DNA from: an uncultured Bacteroidota bacterium
GTDB taxonomy: Bacteria > Bacteroidota > Bacteroidia > Chitinophagales > Chitinophagaceae
Assembly (NCBI GenBank): GCA_903882805.1
Contig: CAIRYK010000087.1
Coordinates: 62,001-126,000 of the forward strand
Length of the DNA: 64,000 bases
Direction of reading: 5' to 3'
Shown: in pieces, positions 44,660 through 53,624 of the stretch
How the letters are laid out: each line of letters opens with the position of its first letter
How positions within the stretch are numbered: the first letter of the stretch is position 1
Notes under the pieces: generated by a model
What the model was told of the DNA's origin: nothing
What the model saw: the letters and a program-made list of their open reading frames with translations, nothing else
Databases searched by the model: none
Position numbers and translations under genes: made by a program

Positions 44660-45574
44660 TTATTGATTGGATGTAATCCGCTCAAACAACATATATTCCT
44701 TTCCGTCAAATTCAATATGCATAGGAGGCTCTTTATACCATGGCGCTCCATTATGGGTATTTTGTTGCACCTGTATGTGTAAATGAGGTTCTATACTAAA
44801 ACCTGAATTGCCAACCAGGCCTAAAGGTTGCCCGGTAGTTACGGGTTGTCCCACCTTTACAAATACCTCGTTCATTTTCATATGACACATAAACACATAA
44901 TAGTCGTTGGTAGCTATCAGTACCTGATTAGTGTTGGTAGGGCCTCGTTTACGGTTTGGCGGCGTATTATCCGGATTGTTTTGCGCTGTTTTCAATACCC
45001 TTCCGGCACACGGGCTAAACACCGTGTCGCCGAAAATCGCATAGTCGCCGAGGTTTGAGGAGAATATTTTGTTTGCCCTGTTGCCCGCCCTATTCAGTTT
45101 CACAAGGTCCATTGCATAAACCATGCCTTTGCGCCTGTAGTGAAACAAATTTGTGGGCAAGCCCCTACCGCCCTGAAACACAATATAGTCGCCATGCTTT
45201 AAGGGGAAGGATAAATTGGCCACACCGTAATTCTTGCCCACGCTTCCTGTAAAGTACATTATGGATAAAACCAGCAATATGAGGCTAAACAACCACGAAA
45301 ACGGTCGATAACGTTGCTTCAGTTGCACAGTTTCTACGGGCTTTGAGCCCGTAATGGCAGTAATCAGAAAGAAGATAAAAACTATAGCGTAGGCATATTT
45401 TAAATACAAAGACAGCAACACCCAAGCGCCATACAAGTAAAGAAATATACCTCCGGTAATAGCCAATGCCAAACGGCTTTGGTTTTGCCCAATACCAGTT
45501 GCGCGGCGCCCTACCAAAAACAGCGTGAAGAAGGCAAACAACAGTGTAATCCCAAGCAGGCAATAAATAATCAT
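44660..45574 (-). CDS. M23-like (LytM) peptidase domain protein with four N-terminal membrane helices
   Basis: 304 residues. Four hydrophobic helices (about 2-20, 35-54, 57-75, 92-109) are followed by an M23/LytM domain. The HLHIQVQ motif (264-270) and CHMKMNE (230-236) are conserved, as is the beta-hairpin GDTVFSPCAGRVL. The first ligand region reads YAMDLVK without the usual HxxxD, so catalytic activity is uncertain. M23 proteins cut or bind peptidoglycan; this one would face the periplasm. The ATG at 45574 is chosen because a -7 element (45593-45600) covers the upstream TTG alternative. Convergent with radA. Confidence 0.8.
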   Translation of the reverse strand: MIIYCLLGITLLFAFFTLFLVGRRATGIGQNQSRLALAITGGIFLYLYGAWVLLSLYLKYAYAIVFIFFLITAITGSKPVETVQLKQRYRPFSWLFSLILLVLSIMYFTGSVGKNYGVANLSFPLKHGDYIVFQGGRGLPTNLFHYRRKGMVYAMDLVKLNRAGNRANKIFSSNLGDYAIFGDTVFSPCAGRVLKTAQNNPDNTPPNRKRGPTNTNQVLIATNDYYVFMCHMKMNEVFVKVGQPVTTGQPLGLVGNSGFSIEPHLHIQVQQNTHNGAPWYKEPPMHIEFDGKEYMLFERITSNQ

Positions 45575-45592
45575 ATGGGCGCTAATAATACA

Positions 45593-45600
45593 CAAAGGTA
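45593..45600 (-). promoter_or_regulatory. -7 element (TACCTTTG) upstream of the M23-like gene
   Basis: Exact TAnnTTTG match on the minus strand, 19 bp before the ATG at 45574. No clear -33 TTG at standard spacing. Confidence 0.45.
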
Positions 45601-45832
45601 GGTTTGCAACAATACATTCTCTGATTAGTTATGCGTCCTAGTTTCAAGCAAATCGCAATAGTCAGTTCAGAAAATGCTGCAGAAGAATAGCGCTCTGCAA
45701 TACACAAAATTGTATGGCGCCGCCAAACAAAATACCTACATCAAACAAAAAATGTTAAAATGCTATTTGGTCGCAGGAATTTAGCATTGCTGTCGTCTAA
45801 AACTTAACTTTGAGTAAATTTAAAAAACAGGT

Positions 45833-48133
45833 ATGAGAAAGTCATTGCTATCCATAGCTTTAGGCCTTATAGGGGTGGGCGTTGCCCCTCAGTTGCAAGC
45901 GCAAAATATTTATACCTATGCAGGTATTGCCAATACTGCCGGGTATAGCGGAAACGACAGTCTGGCTACGCTTGCGCGTATGGCGGGTCCGGCAGGTATA
46001 GCCGTCGGCCCTACCGGCAATGTGTATGTGGCCGACAGCCGCAACAATGTGGTGCGGGTAATAGATGGCGCGCACATCATAAAAACTTTTGCCGGCATGG
46101 GCACAGCTGGCTATGCCGGCGATGGCGGCCCGGCTACAGCAGCTCAACTACGCAACCCAACTGCGGTAACCGTAGACGCCGCTGGCAATGTATACATAGC
46201 CGACAGCCGCAATAATGTGGTGCGTATGGTAAGCGCTGCAGGCGTGATAAGCACCGTGGCCGGCGATAATACAGCTGGCTATGCCGGCGATGGCGGCCCG
46301 GCAACAGCGGCGCAACTACGCAACCCAAGCGGCGTGGCTGTAGATGCCACAGGCGGCATCTACGTGTCGGATACAAGAAATTTTGTGATACGTAAAGTAT
46401 CGGCAGGCATAATCAGCACTATTGCCGGTAACAATACGCCCGGCTATAGCGGCGACGGCGGCGCTGCAACGGCGGCGCAATTGGCGCGCCCGTTGGGACT
46501 GGGTATAGATGCCGCAGGCAATATATATGTGGCCGATGCATGGAACAATCGTGTGCGCCGCATTAGCGCCACGGGCAATATTGCCACCTTTGCCGGCAAC
46601 GGCACGCTGGGTCATAGCGGCGATGGCGGACCCGCAACCGCGGCGGCGTTTGCCAGCCCAAGCGATGTAAAAACCGACGCAGCAGGCAATGTGTTTATTT
46701 CCGATTCGGGCAATACGGTGCGTATGGTAAACACTACCAATATTGTTACCGCTTTTGCAGGCACAGGCGCAGCAGGCTACAGCGGCGATGGCGGACTGGC
46801 AACGCTGGCGCGCTTTAGCGGACCCACAGGCCTGGCGATAGATGCCGCGCACAATGTATACATAAGCGCCACTGGCAATAATGTGGTAAGGCGCGTTGGC
46901 GACTCGGTAGCGGGCATCAGCATCACATCGAGCATGGGCGATACCGTTTGTCTTGGCGGCGCTACTATTCATTTTATTGCTACACCTATAGCCGACAGCG
47001 ACCCACACTATCAGTGGCAACTGAATGGCGTAAATGCCGGCGTAGATAGCTTTGGCTTTACTACAGGCCTTGTGCGCGGCGACAGAGTGCGTTGTGTGCT
47101 TACTACTTCGGCCGGTATTCCGCTGGCTATATCTAAAACCATGGTGGTAGATAGTTTCCCGGCTAATGGTACTATTACAGGCCCTACCAGCCTGTGCGTG
47201 GGCGTATCTACCGTGTTGCGCGTTATAGGCGTTCCTCCCGGTCCGGGCGGATTGTGGGTGAGTAGCGATACCACTATAGCAACAATGGGTACGCCTCCGG
47301 GCAGGGTTACTGCCCTCAACGTAGGCGCCGATACTATCTACTATATTACCACCAACGGTTGCGGCTCATCTACTGCCAGTCTGCCTATAGTGGTTGTGCC
47401 CAATACCATAGCCGCCATCAGCGGTCCGCTGAATGTTTGCGAGGGCGAAACCGTAGTTTACACAGATACTACCGTAGGCGGCCAGTGGCGCATCAATCGT
47501 CCGGCTATGTTTGGCGTTATCGACTCTGTTACCGGTTCGTTTACCGCAGGTTTCCGCCCGGGTCCGCTGAATGTTATTTATGCTACTTCAGCAGGCTGCT
47601 TTGTTAATCTCAATATCATGATCGACTCACTGCCAGTAGTAGGACCTATAACCGGCGCTACAACCGTCGATTCGGGCGCTACCATCACCCTTACCGATCC
47701 TACATCGCCGGGCGGTGTGTGGACAAGCGGTAATACTACGATAGCAACAGTAGGTTCTTTGACGGGCATTGTTACCGGCACAGGGTCGGGCGTGGTTACC
47801 ATTACCTATACCATTACCAATGCAGCTGGTTGCACCGCCGATACTACCTACGATATTACGGTGGTAAACACTACCGGTATTGCGCAGGTAGGCAACGCCG
47901 CAGGAATAAACATGTACCCCAACCCTGCCCACAACACCCTGACTATAGCCGCCAATGGCGCAGCAGGCACAGTAACCATTACCGATATTACCGGCCGCAT
48001 TGCCTATACCGGCAAGCTGCAGGCGGGCGCGGCAACTACTGTAGATGTAGCTGGCTTCAATACAGGTATGTACTTTGTAACTGTAGCTACCGCTAATAGT
48101 GTGTATACGGGCAAAATAGAAAAACAGAAGTAG
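45833..48133 (+). CDS. Secreted NHL-repeat beta-propeller with Ig/BIG2-like modules and T9SS sorting domain
   Basis: 766 residues with a signal peptide (MRKSLLSIALGLIGVGVAPQ). Six NHL units of about 56 residues span about 25-355, each with the pattern AGYxGDGGxATxAxL and a GNVYxADxxNNxVR core, forming one six-bladed propeller. Ig-like (HYQWQLNGVNAGVDSF) and BIG2-like (TIATVGSLTGIVTGTGSG) modules follow. The last 75 residues are a T9SS type A sorting domain (INMYPNPAHNTLTI, VTITDITGRIAYTGKL, GMYFVTV). The protein is thus exported and anchored by T9SS; the ligand or enzymatic target is unknown. At the DNA level the NHL units repeat with a 168-bp period. A -7-like TAACTTTG lies at 45805-45812. 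Confidence 0.92.
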   Translation: MRKSLLSIALGLIGVGVAPQLQAQNIYTYAGIANTAGYSGNDSLATLARMAGPAGIAVGPTGNVYVADSRNNVVRVIDGAHIIKTFAGMGTAGYAGDGGPATAAQLRNPTAVTVDAAGNVYIADSRNNVVRMVSAAGVISTVAGDNTAGYAGDGGPATAAQLRNPSGVAVDATGGIYVSDTRNFVIRKVSAGIISTIAGNNTPGYSGDGGAATAAQLARPLGLGIDAAGNIYVADAWNNRVRRISATGNIATFAGNGTLGHSGDGGPATAAAFASPSDVKTDAAGNVFISDSGNTVRMVNTTNIVTAFAGTGAAGYSGDGGLATLARFSGPTGLAIDAAHNVYISATGNNVVRRVGDSVAGISITSSMGDTVCLGGATIHFIATPIADSDPHYQWQLNGVNAGVDSFGFTTGLVRGDRVRCVLTTSAGIPLAISKTMVVDSFPANGTITGPTSLCVGVSTVLRVIGVPPGPGGLWVSSDTTIATMGTPPGRVTALNVGADTIYYITTNGCGSSTASLPIVVVPNTIAAISGPLNVCEGETVVYTDTTVGGQWRINRPAMFGVIDSVTGSFTAGFRPGPLNVIYATSAGCFVNLNIMIDSLPVVGPITGATTVDSGATITLTDPTSPGGVWTSGNTTIATVGSLTGIVTGTGSGVVTITYTITNAAGCTADTTYDITVVNTTGIAQVGNAAGINMYPNPAHNTLTIAANGAAGTVTITDITGRIAYTGKLQAGAATTVDVAGFNTGMYFVTVATANSVYTGKIEKQK

Positions 48134-48160
48134 GATAATAAACCTATTGCAAGAATATAG

Positions 48161-48193
48161 CAGGGCTGCCTACAAGGCGGCCCTGTGTTTTTT
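48161..48193 (+). terminator. Rho-independent terminator of the NHL-repeat gene
   Basis: Stem CAGGGCTGCC / GGCGGCCCTG (one G-U pair), loop TACAA, then GTGTTTTTT. It lies 27 bp past the stop codon. Confidence 0.88.
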
Positions 48194-48365
48194 GTGGGTT
48201 GCTGCATTTAGCGCCGCGTAGTTGCCGGGGCTGCAAGTTTCCCCCAAAAGCGCCTGACGTTCATTTGGCGGCTTTCCAAACCTCAGCGTAACAGGCATAT
48301 TGTATCCGGGCAACCACTATTGCCAAATTCAATGGTGGTATAGTTCAATTGCGCTATACAGCTAT

Positions 48366-48373
48366 TACCTTTG
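48366..48373 (+). promoter_or_regulatory. -7 element (TACCTTTG) immediately upstream of the DAHP synthase gene
   Basis: TAnnTTTG match ending 4 bp before the ATG at 48378. With normal spacing, transcription would start almost at the start codon, implying a leaderless or near-leaderless message. No good -33 element seen. Confidence 0.35.
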
Positions 48374-48377
48374 TAGT

Positions 48378-49457
48378 ATGTCGTATTTCAAAACAGCGAA
48401 GCCTTTTGTTATTGCGGGTCCGTGTAGCGCCGAAACGCGCGAACAAACGCTGGAAACGGCGGCGGCGCTGAGTAAAATGAATGTGCAGCTTTTCAGGGCC
48501 GGCGTTTGGAAACCGCGCACGCGTCCCGGGTCGTTTGAGGGCAATGGCCCCGACGCGCTGGTATGGCTGCAGGAGGCAAAGCAAACCTATGGCCTACCCG
48601 TAACCGTAGAGGTAGCGGAACCCGAACACATAGAGCTGGCGCTGAAACACGATATAGATGTGCTATGGCTGGGCGCCCGCACTACTGTAAACCCGTTTCA
48701 GGTGCAGCGGCTGGCCGATGCGCTAAAAGGTGTGCGAATACCTGTGATGGTAAAAAATCCCGTTAACCCGGATGTGAACCTGTGGCATGGCGCTATAGAA
48801 CGGCTGGAGCAGGCAGGTATAGAACAAGTAGCCGCTATACACCGCGGTTTTTCTGGCTATAGCAGCGCTGCCGGTTACCGCAATCAGCCCAACTGGCCTA
48901 TAGCCATAGAGCTAAAACGCCGGCGCCCTGAGCTGGCTATGATATGCGACCCAAGCCATATAACCGGCGCCCGCAACCGTATAGCAGAGGTGGCGCAGAA
49001 AGCGCTGGATATGCGGTTTGACGGGCTGATGATAGAGACCCACCCGCGCCCCGACGAAGCCTGGAGCGATGCCGCACAACAGGTGACGCCCGAAGCGCTG
49101 AAAACAATACTGGCACAACTAACGGTGCGCGAAGAGTTTACCACCGACATGAGCAGCCAGGTGCAACTGGAGTATCTGCGGCAGGTAATGGATAGCCTGG
49201 ATGCCGAAATAATAGACCTGATAGCCCGCCGAATGGAACTGAGTGAGAAAATGGCGGCAGTGAAAAGCGTGTGCAATATGACCGCCTACCAGCCTGCCCG
49301 CTGGCGCGAAATAGTAGAGACCCGCAGCGAGCGAGCAGCTATGCACCAGATGCCGAAGGAGTTTATAATAGATGTGTACGAAAAAATACACCACGAAAGC
49401 ATACGCAAACAACTATCTGTGCTGGCCGAACTGAATAAGGGCGCATTGACAAAATAA
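48378..49457 (+). CDS. Bifunctional DAHP synthase / chorismate mutase
   Basis: This fusion catalyses the first step of the shikimate pathway (DAHP synthase) and the branch step from chorismate to prephenate. The 359-residue product starts MSYFKTAKPFVIAGPCSAET with the type I DAHP synthase core: AGVWKPRTRPGSFEG, LWLGARTTVNPFQVQ, MVKNPVNPD, IHRGFSGYS, ICDPSHITGAR and IETHPRP. From about 270 a type II chorismate mutase domain follows (LEYLRQVMDSLDAEIIDLIA, RMELSEKMAAVK). The fusion usually lets prephenate feed back on DAHP synthase. ATG 48378 is chosen over 48300 because the latter adds an unrelated stretch. Confidence 0.95.
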   Translation: MSYFKTAKPFVIAGPCSAETREQTLETAAALSKMNVQLFRAGVWKPRTRPGSFEGNGPDALVWLQEAKQTYGLPVTVEVAEPEHIELALKHDIDVLWLGARTTVNPFQVQRLADALKGVRIPVMVKNPVNPDVNLWHGAIERLEQAGIEQVAAIHRGFSGYSSAAGYRNQPNWPIAIELKRRRPELAMICDPSHITGARNRIAEVAQKALDMRFDGLMIETHPRPDEAWSDAAQQVTPEALKTILAQLTVREEFTTDMSSQVQLEYLRQVMDSLDAEIIDLIARRMELSEKMAAVKSVCNMTAYQPARWREIVETRSERAAMHQMPKEFIIDVYEKIHHESIRKQLSVLAELNKGALTK

Positions 49458-49492
49458 AAAAACTAAATTTGCCGGTCTTAAATTAGCAACCC

Positions 49493-50287
49493 TTGGCATT
49501 AAAGCAACACTTAGACGATAAGGTCAGGTTCGACCAGCAGGTAGACAACTCAAAGTCTTATGTATTGCCGTTTATAGAAAAGACAAAGCCTATAACCAAG
49601 GGTACTACGGTGTTTGAGGTAGGCACTGCCGAAGGCGGCGTGCTGCTGCCCTTTATAGAGCGCGGCTGCTACTGCGTGGGCGTAGACCTTGCTCCCGAGC
49701 GTATAGACCTTGCCAATCATTTTCTGGAAAAAGAGGTGGCGGAAGGCAAAGTAACTTTTATACTCCAAAACATATACGAGGAGTCGTTTTTGAAACGGTT
49801 CAAAAACTACTTCGATATTATCATACTTAAAGATGTAATAGAGCATGTGCCGGAGCAAGCCAAATTTGTAGCTTATCTGAAACTGTTTCTGAAGCCTGGC
49901 GGACAAATATTCTTTGGTTTTCCGCCATGGTATATGCCTTTTGGCGGCCACCAGCAAATATGCCGCACCAAGTGGGTGAGCAAGTTGCCGTACTACCATA
50001 TATTGCCGCGGTTTATGTACAGAGGCATACTTAAGATGGCTGGCGAGCATCCGATAATCATCAAAGAATTGATGGAAATAAAGGATACGCAGATTACTAT
50101 TGAGTATTTTGAAAAGATAGCGAAGGAAAATAATCTGCGGATACTGAACAAACAACACTATCTGATTAACCCCATATACAAATACAAATTCGGGCTGCAA
50201 CCGCGCAACCAGTGGGCGCCGCTAAGCTGGATACCCTATTTCCGCGATTTTGTAACTACATGCGTATATTATACGGTGGGCGAATAA
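49493..50287 (+). CDS. Class I SAM-dependent methyltransferase
   Basis: 264 residues with the Rossmann methyltransferase motifs: VFEVGTAEGGVLLPFIERG (motif I, near 40-58), CVGVDLAPERIDLA (motif II), FDIIILKDVIEHVPEQ (motif IV/post) and LFLKPGGQIFFGFPPWYMPF. The target is unknown; the type resembles methyltransferases of polysaccharide, lipid or quinone pathways. No in-frame ATG exists near the start, and a stop (TAG, 49484-49486) closes the frame just upstream, so TTG at 49493 is the likely start. A TAAATTTG element at 49464-49471 is a possible -7. Confidence 0.85.
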   Translation: MALKQHLDDKVRFDQQVDNSKSYVLPFIEKTKPITKGTTVFEVGTAEGGVLLPFIERGCYCVGVDLAPERIDLANHFLEKEVAEGKVTFILQNIYEESFLKRFKNYFDIIILKDVIEHVPEQAKFVAYLKLFLKPGGQIFFGFPPWYMPFGGHQQICRTKWVSKLPYYHILPRFMYRGILKMAGEHPIIIKELMEIKDTQITIEYFEKIAKENNLRILNKQHYLINPIYKYKFGLQPRNQWAPLSWIPYFRDFVTTCVYYTVGE

Positions 50288-50410
50288 CTCAAAACCGAGC
50301 GGTAAGTACAAATGCTGTTTTGTTTCGTTGTTTGATTTCACAAAAAATTACAACCCGCCTTTTAAGTTGCTATTGTATTAATCGCTAAACTTGTAGAAAG
50401 TTTTGAATTT

Positions 50411-51409
50411 ATGATCGATCCTGTAACAGAACCGGTTAGTATCGACGCCGCCCATGCTATACAACGCCTGGTAGGCAATATGGAGCAAGTAATAAAGGGC
50501 AAACGCAGACAAATAGAAATGGTGGTTACCTGCCTTATAGCAGGTGGGCATATACTTATGGAAGATAATCCCGGCACGGGCAAAACTGTGCTGGCGCGCA
50601 CCCTGGCCCAAAGCATAAGCGGCGGCGCCGATGGCGAGCATGTATTGTTTAAGCGTATTCAGTTTACCCCCGACCTGCTGCCTATGGACCTGATAGGCTC
50701 GCACATTTTCGACGATCGTAATAAAGAGTTTGTGTTTAAAAAAGGCCCGTTGTTTTGCAATGTGCTGCTGGCCGACGAGATAAACCGCGCATCGCCCAAG
50801 GTGCAAAGCGCGCTGCTGGAGGCCATGGCCGAGCAGCAAATAACCGTAGGCGACACTACTATGCTGCTGGAGCGTTTGTTTTTTGCAATAGCTACCCAAA
50901 ATCCTATAGAGATGGAGGTCACCTACCCGCTGCCCGCCGCCCAGCTCGACAGGTTTTTTATGAAAATACAGTTTGGCTATGTAAACGAGGAAGCCGAACT
51001 GAATATATACCGCGAATACCTGAGCATTGCCAAAAACCTTACCGACCTAAAGCAGGTATTGAGCATGCAGGATATACTGGCGCTGCAGGCAATGGCCGGC
51101 GAGGTGTTTCTGCATGACGAGATAATTCGCGCCGTCAGCAACATAGTGCGCGCCACCCGCGAGCATCAGGATATTTCGCTGGGCGCATCTACCCGTAGCG
51201 GTATAGCGTTTTTGAAATGCCTGCGAGCCTATGCGCTGGTATGCGGCCGAACGTATGTAATAGAAGACGACGTAAAAGACATAGCCCGCGTAGTACTGGA
51301 CCATCGCCTTGTGTACCGTAACAAAGACGGGAAACAAAAAGCGCTGGACAGCATAATAAACAAAGAAACAGAACGCCTTGCCAAACTGAAATTGTATCAG
51401 GGCAAATAA
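50411..51409 (+). CDS. MoxR-family AAA+ ATPase
   Basis: MoxR ATPases act as chaperones that load cofactors or mature membrane and periplasmic complexes. The 332-residue protein has Walker A DNPGTGKTVLA (about 53-63), FTPDLLPMDLIGS, VLLADEINRASPKVQSALLE (Walker B), the pore/sensor region EQQITVGDTTMLLE and sensor 1 ATQNPIEMEVTYPLP. A C-terminal lid follows. In Bacteroidota MoxR is usually followed by DUF58 and VWA (bat) genes. Here the next gene, 26 bp downstream, encodes a 703-residue exported protein instead. Confidence 0.95.
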   Translation: MIDPVTEPVSIDAAHAIQRLVGNMEQVIKGKRRQIEMVVTCLIAGGHILMEDNPGTGKTVLARTLAQSISGGADGEHVLFKRIQFTPDLLPMDLIGSHIFDDRNKEFVFKKGPLFCNVLLADEINRASPKVQSALLEAMAEQQITVGDTTMLLERLFFAIATQNPIEMEVTYPLPAAQLDRFFMKIQFGYVNEEAELNIYREYLSIAKNLTDLKQVLSMQDILALQAMAGEVFLHDEIIRAVSNIVRATREHQDISLGASTRSGIAFLKCLRAYALVCGRTYVIEDDVKDIARVVLDHRLVYRNKDGKQKALDSIINKETERLAKLKLYQGK

Positions 51410-51435
51410 TAAAGGTATCACCTAAAAAGAGACGC

Positions 51436-53547
51436 TTGAGTTTTGAATGGAAAAAATGCATCGTTGCTGCGGGCATACTGGCTTTAAGCTTGTGTGACTA
51501 TAGCGCTATGGCCCAAACAAACAACAGGCCCAGCCGGACCGCGCCTACGCTGCCGCAACTACTGCCGCAGTTTATGCCGCCGCACCCCGCCAACAAAATG
51601 TCGGAGCGCTATTTTAATATAGACGCAAAGCGCATGATTGAAGACATGGACGGCGAAGACGCCCTGGCAAGGTCGCGCGAGTTTAAGCGGATAGACAGTA
51701 CCTACTACGTGGGATGGATGTTTGAAGGCACTTATAAATACAACCACGCCGCCGACTACCTGGGCTATAAAAATGCCGCGGCCCCGCTGGAACGCGCGCT
51801 GGCGCTTATGGAGCACGACTATGCCAAAGCCCTTGCCACCCGATCGAACGACGTAAAGATTCTGTATCCCATACGCATCATTCAGCCCGACTATACGCGC
51901 ATTGCCAACTACCTGATGAATTGCTACAGCAATACCAATCAGGAAGAAAAATTGTTTAAGCTGCTGCGCCACATACTGAAATGGAATTTTCAGCGGCACT
52001 ACTACATGGACACCTACGACTATATGGCGTGGACCGTGCACCGCAACAGATTTTACACCAGTTCGAAGTTTTCGTTTCTGAAAAACTCGATAGATGAAAA
52101 CGAGGCGCTCGCCAACAGCTACCTGGATAGCAGCCTGATGAAGATAAACAAGAACACAGCCATAAACGATGGTGTGTTTGCCCCCGGATATGCCGATGCC
52201 GAGCGCATGAGCGTGTATCACTACAAAAACATATTGTATAGCTACACCTTCAACATAGACTCGGCAAGCCGATACTTTGAGCTGATGCGCGAAAAGGGCA
52301 GGCTACCCCACAACAACTATGCTACCTTCAGGGCTATATGCGGCGACTTCCGTACAGCAGAGGAGGAGTATAAAATAGCCTCTATGCAAGATGCCGGCGA
52401 TAAACGCCTGCAGGAGTGGTGCTACTACACCAGCATACTGGACATATATAAGGGCGAACCGAAAAACGGCGCAGGTCTGGCCAAAAATATGATAAGGGCC
52501 GCAGGGTCTACCCCCGGCTATGGCTGGTATAATATAGCCTTGTCGCGCTGCATGCTCTATGACGGGCAGATAGCCGAGGCAGAACGTTACTTGAACAAAG
52601 CTGCCGAATTTAAAGAGTTGCACATAGGCACTACGCTGGGCCAAAGCCATTACGACTTTAGCGTGCAGCTACTAAAGCTGGTGAACAAAGAACAGGAATG
52701 GCAGATGCAAAAGTTTGAAAATGCCAACTGGTGGTACAACCCCAACGTGCTGATGACGATGAGTAAGAAACTGAGCGAAAAATACCTGCAACAGTTGCTC
52801 ATCATCAATCTGTTTTCTCAAAACCCCGAGCGCGACAGGGTCATCTACAAGCTGTTTTCCGACGAAAGCACCGTGTCGTGGGACGAGATATGGTACCTCA
52901 TACACGACTTTAGCGCCAAGTATTTTATAAAACGTTTTGAGAAAGAAGCCGCTACCGACAAGCGCAAGGATATACGCAAGTATTTTACGCTTATGGCGGC
53001 GCGGCTTAAAATGCAGCAGGGTAAGTATAACGAAGCAAAAATCATCTTCGACCAACTGCTGCGCGATAAGAATATAGATACCGACTACGAAAAGCTATAT
53101 ATAGCGCGCCTGTTTCAGGCCGAGGCCGAATGTGCTAAAGAGCTGGGCGATGAGGAGCAAAGCCGCCGCTGGCTGTACCAGCTATATGTTACCTATCCGC
53201 AGCTGGTACCGTTTACGGGCCTGAAAATGAATATGAATCTGCACATACTGGGTGCGCCCGATGCAGCAGTAGAAAAACGCCTCCGCGACTGCAACATCAA
53301 CTGGACAACCGGCGCCGATGCGCCCGATGTTTATGTGTCGTTTAGCAAAAACGGCAACCGAAAAAACATACAATATTATGTGATGGGCAAAAACGGTAAC
53401 TTTCTGGTGCAGAAACAATCGTTTGCCTATGCCAAGACCGAGGAAGCCGGTAAGGAGCTGGCCTATCGTATTTTTAATATAGGCGGCAAGGAGCCGGAAC
53501 CCGAACGACCCGAAAAAGATGAAAAAATAACGCCCGCCGTTAGGTAG
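51436..53547 (+). CDS. Large exported helical protein of unknown function, next to MoxR
   Basis: 703 residues. The signal peptide (SFEWKKCIVAAGILALSLCD to YSAMAQ) requires the TTG start at 51436; the nearby ATG is out of frame. The mature protein is rich in helices with aromatic and basic residues and degenerate TPR-like pairs: APLERALALMEHDYAKAL, ALANSYLDSSLMKINKN, GQIAEAERYLNKAAEFKELH and QQGKYNEAKIIFDQLL. The C-terminal domain after about residue 600 is different and beta-like (DVYVSFSKNGNRKNIQYYVM). I know no family. The 26-bp gap from the MoxR gene suggests one operon, so it may be a client or partner of the ATPase in the cell envelope. Confidence 0.8.
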   Translation: MSFEWKKCIVAAGILALSLCDYSAMAQTNNRPSRTAPTLPQLLPQFMPPHPANKMSERYFNIDAKRMIEDMDGEDALARSREFKRIDSTYYVGWMFEGTYKYNHAADYLGYKNAAAPLERALALMEHDYAKALATRSNDVKILYPIRIIQPDYTRIANYLMNCYSNTNQEEKLFKLLRHILKWNFQRHYYMDTYDYMAWTVHRNRFYTSSKFSFLKNSIDENEALANSYLDSSLMKINKNTAINDGVFAPGYADAERMSVYHYKNILYSYTFNIDSASRYFELMREKGRLPHNNYATFRAICGDFRTAEEEYKIASMQDAGDKRLQEWCYYTSILDIYKGEPKNGAGLAKNMIRAAGSTPGYGWYNIALSRCMLYDGQIAEAERYLNKAAEFKELHIGTTLGQSHYDFSVQLLKLVNKEQEWQMQKFENANWWYNPNVLMTMSKKLSEKYLQQLLIINLFSQNPERDRVIYKLFSDESTVSWDEIWYLIHDFSAKYFIKRFEKEAATDKRKDIRKYFTLMAARLKMQQGKYNEAKIIFDQLLRDKNIDTDYEKLYIARLFQAEAECAKELGDEEQSRRWLYQLYVTYPQLVPFTGLKMNMNLHILGAPDAAVEKRLRDCNINWTTGADAPDVYVSFSKNGNRKNIQYYVMGKNGNFLVQKQSFAYAKTEEAGKELAYRIFNIGGKEPEPERPEKDEKITPAVR

Positions 53548-53624
53548 GTACAGCAGAAAAACACTAACTTGAGGTTAAAGAACTATTGATAACACAATAA
53601 ATTCCCGGAAGCGGGAAAAGGCTT

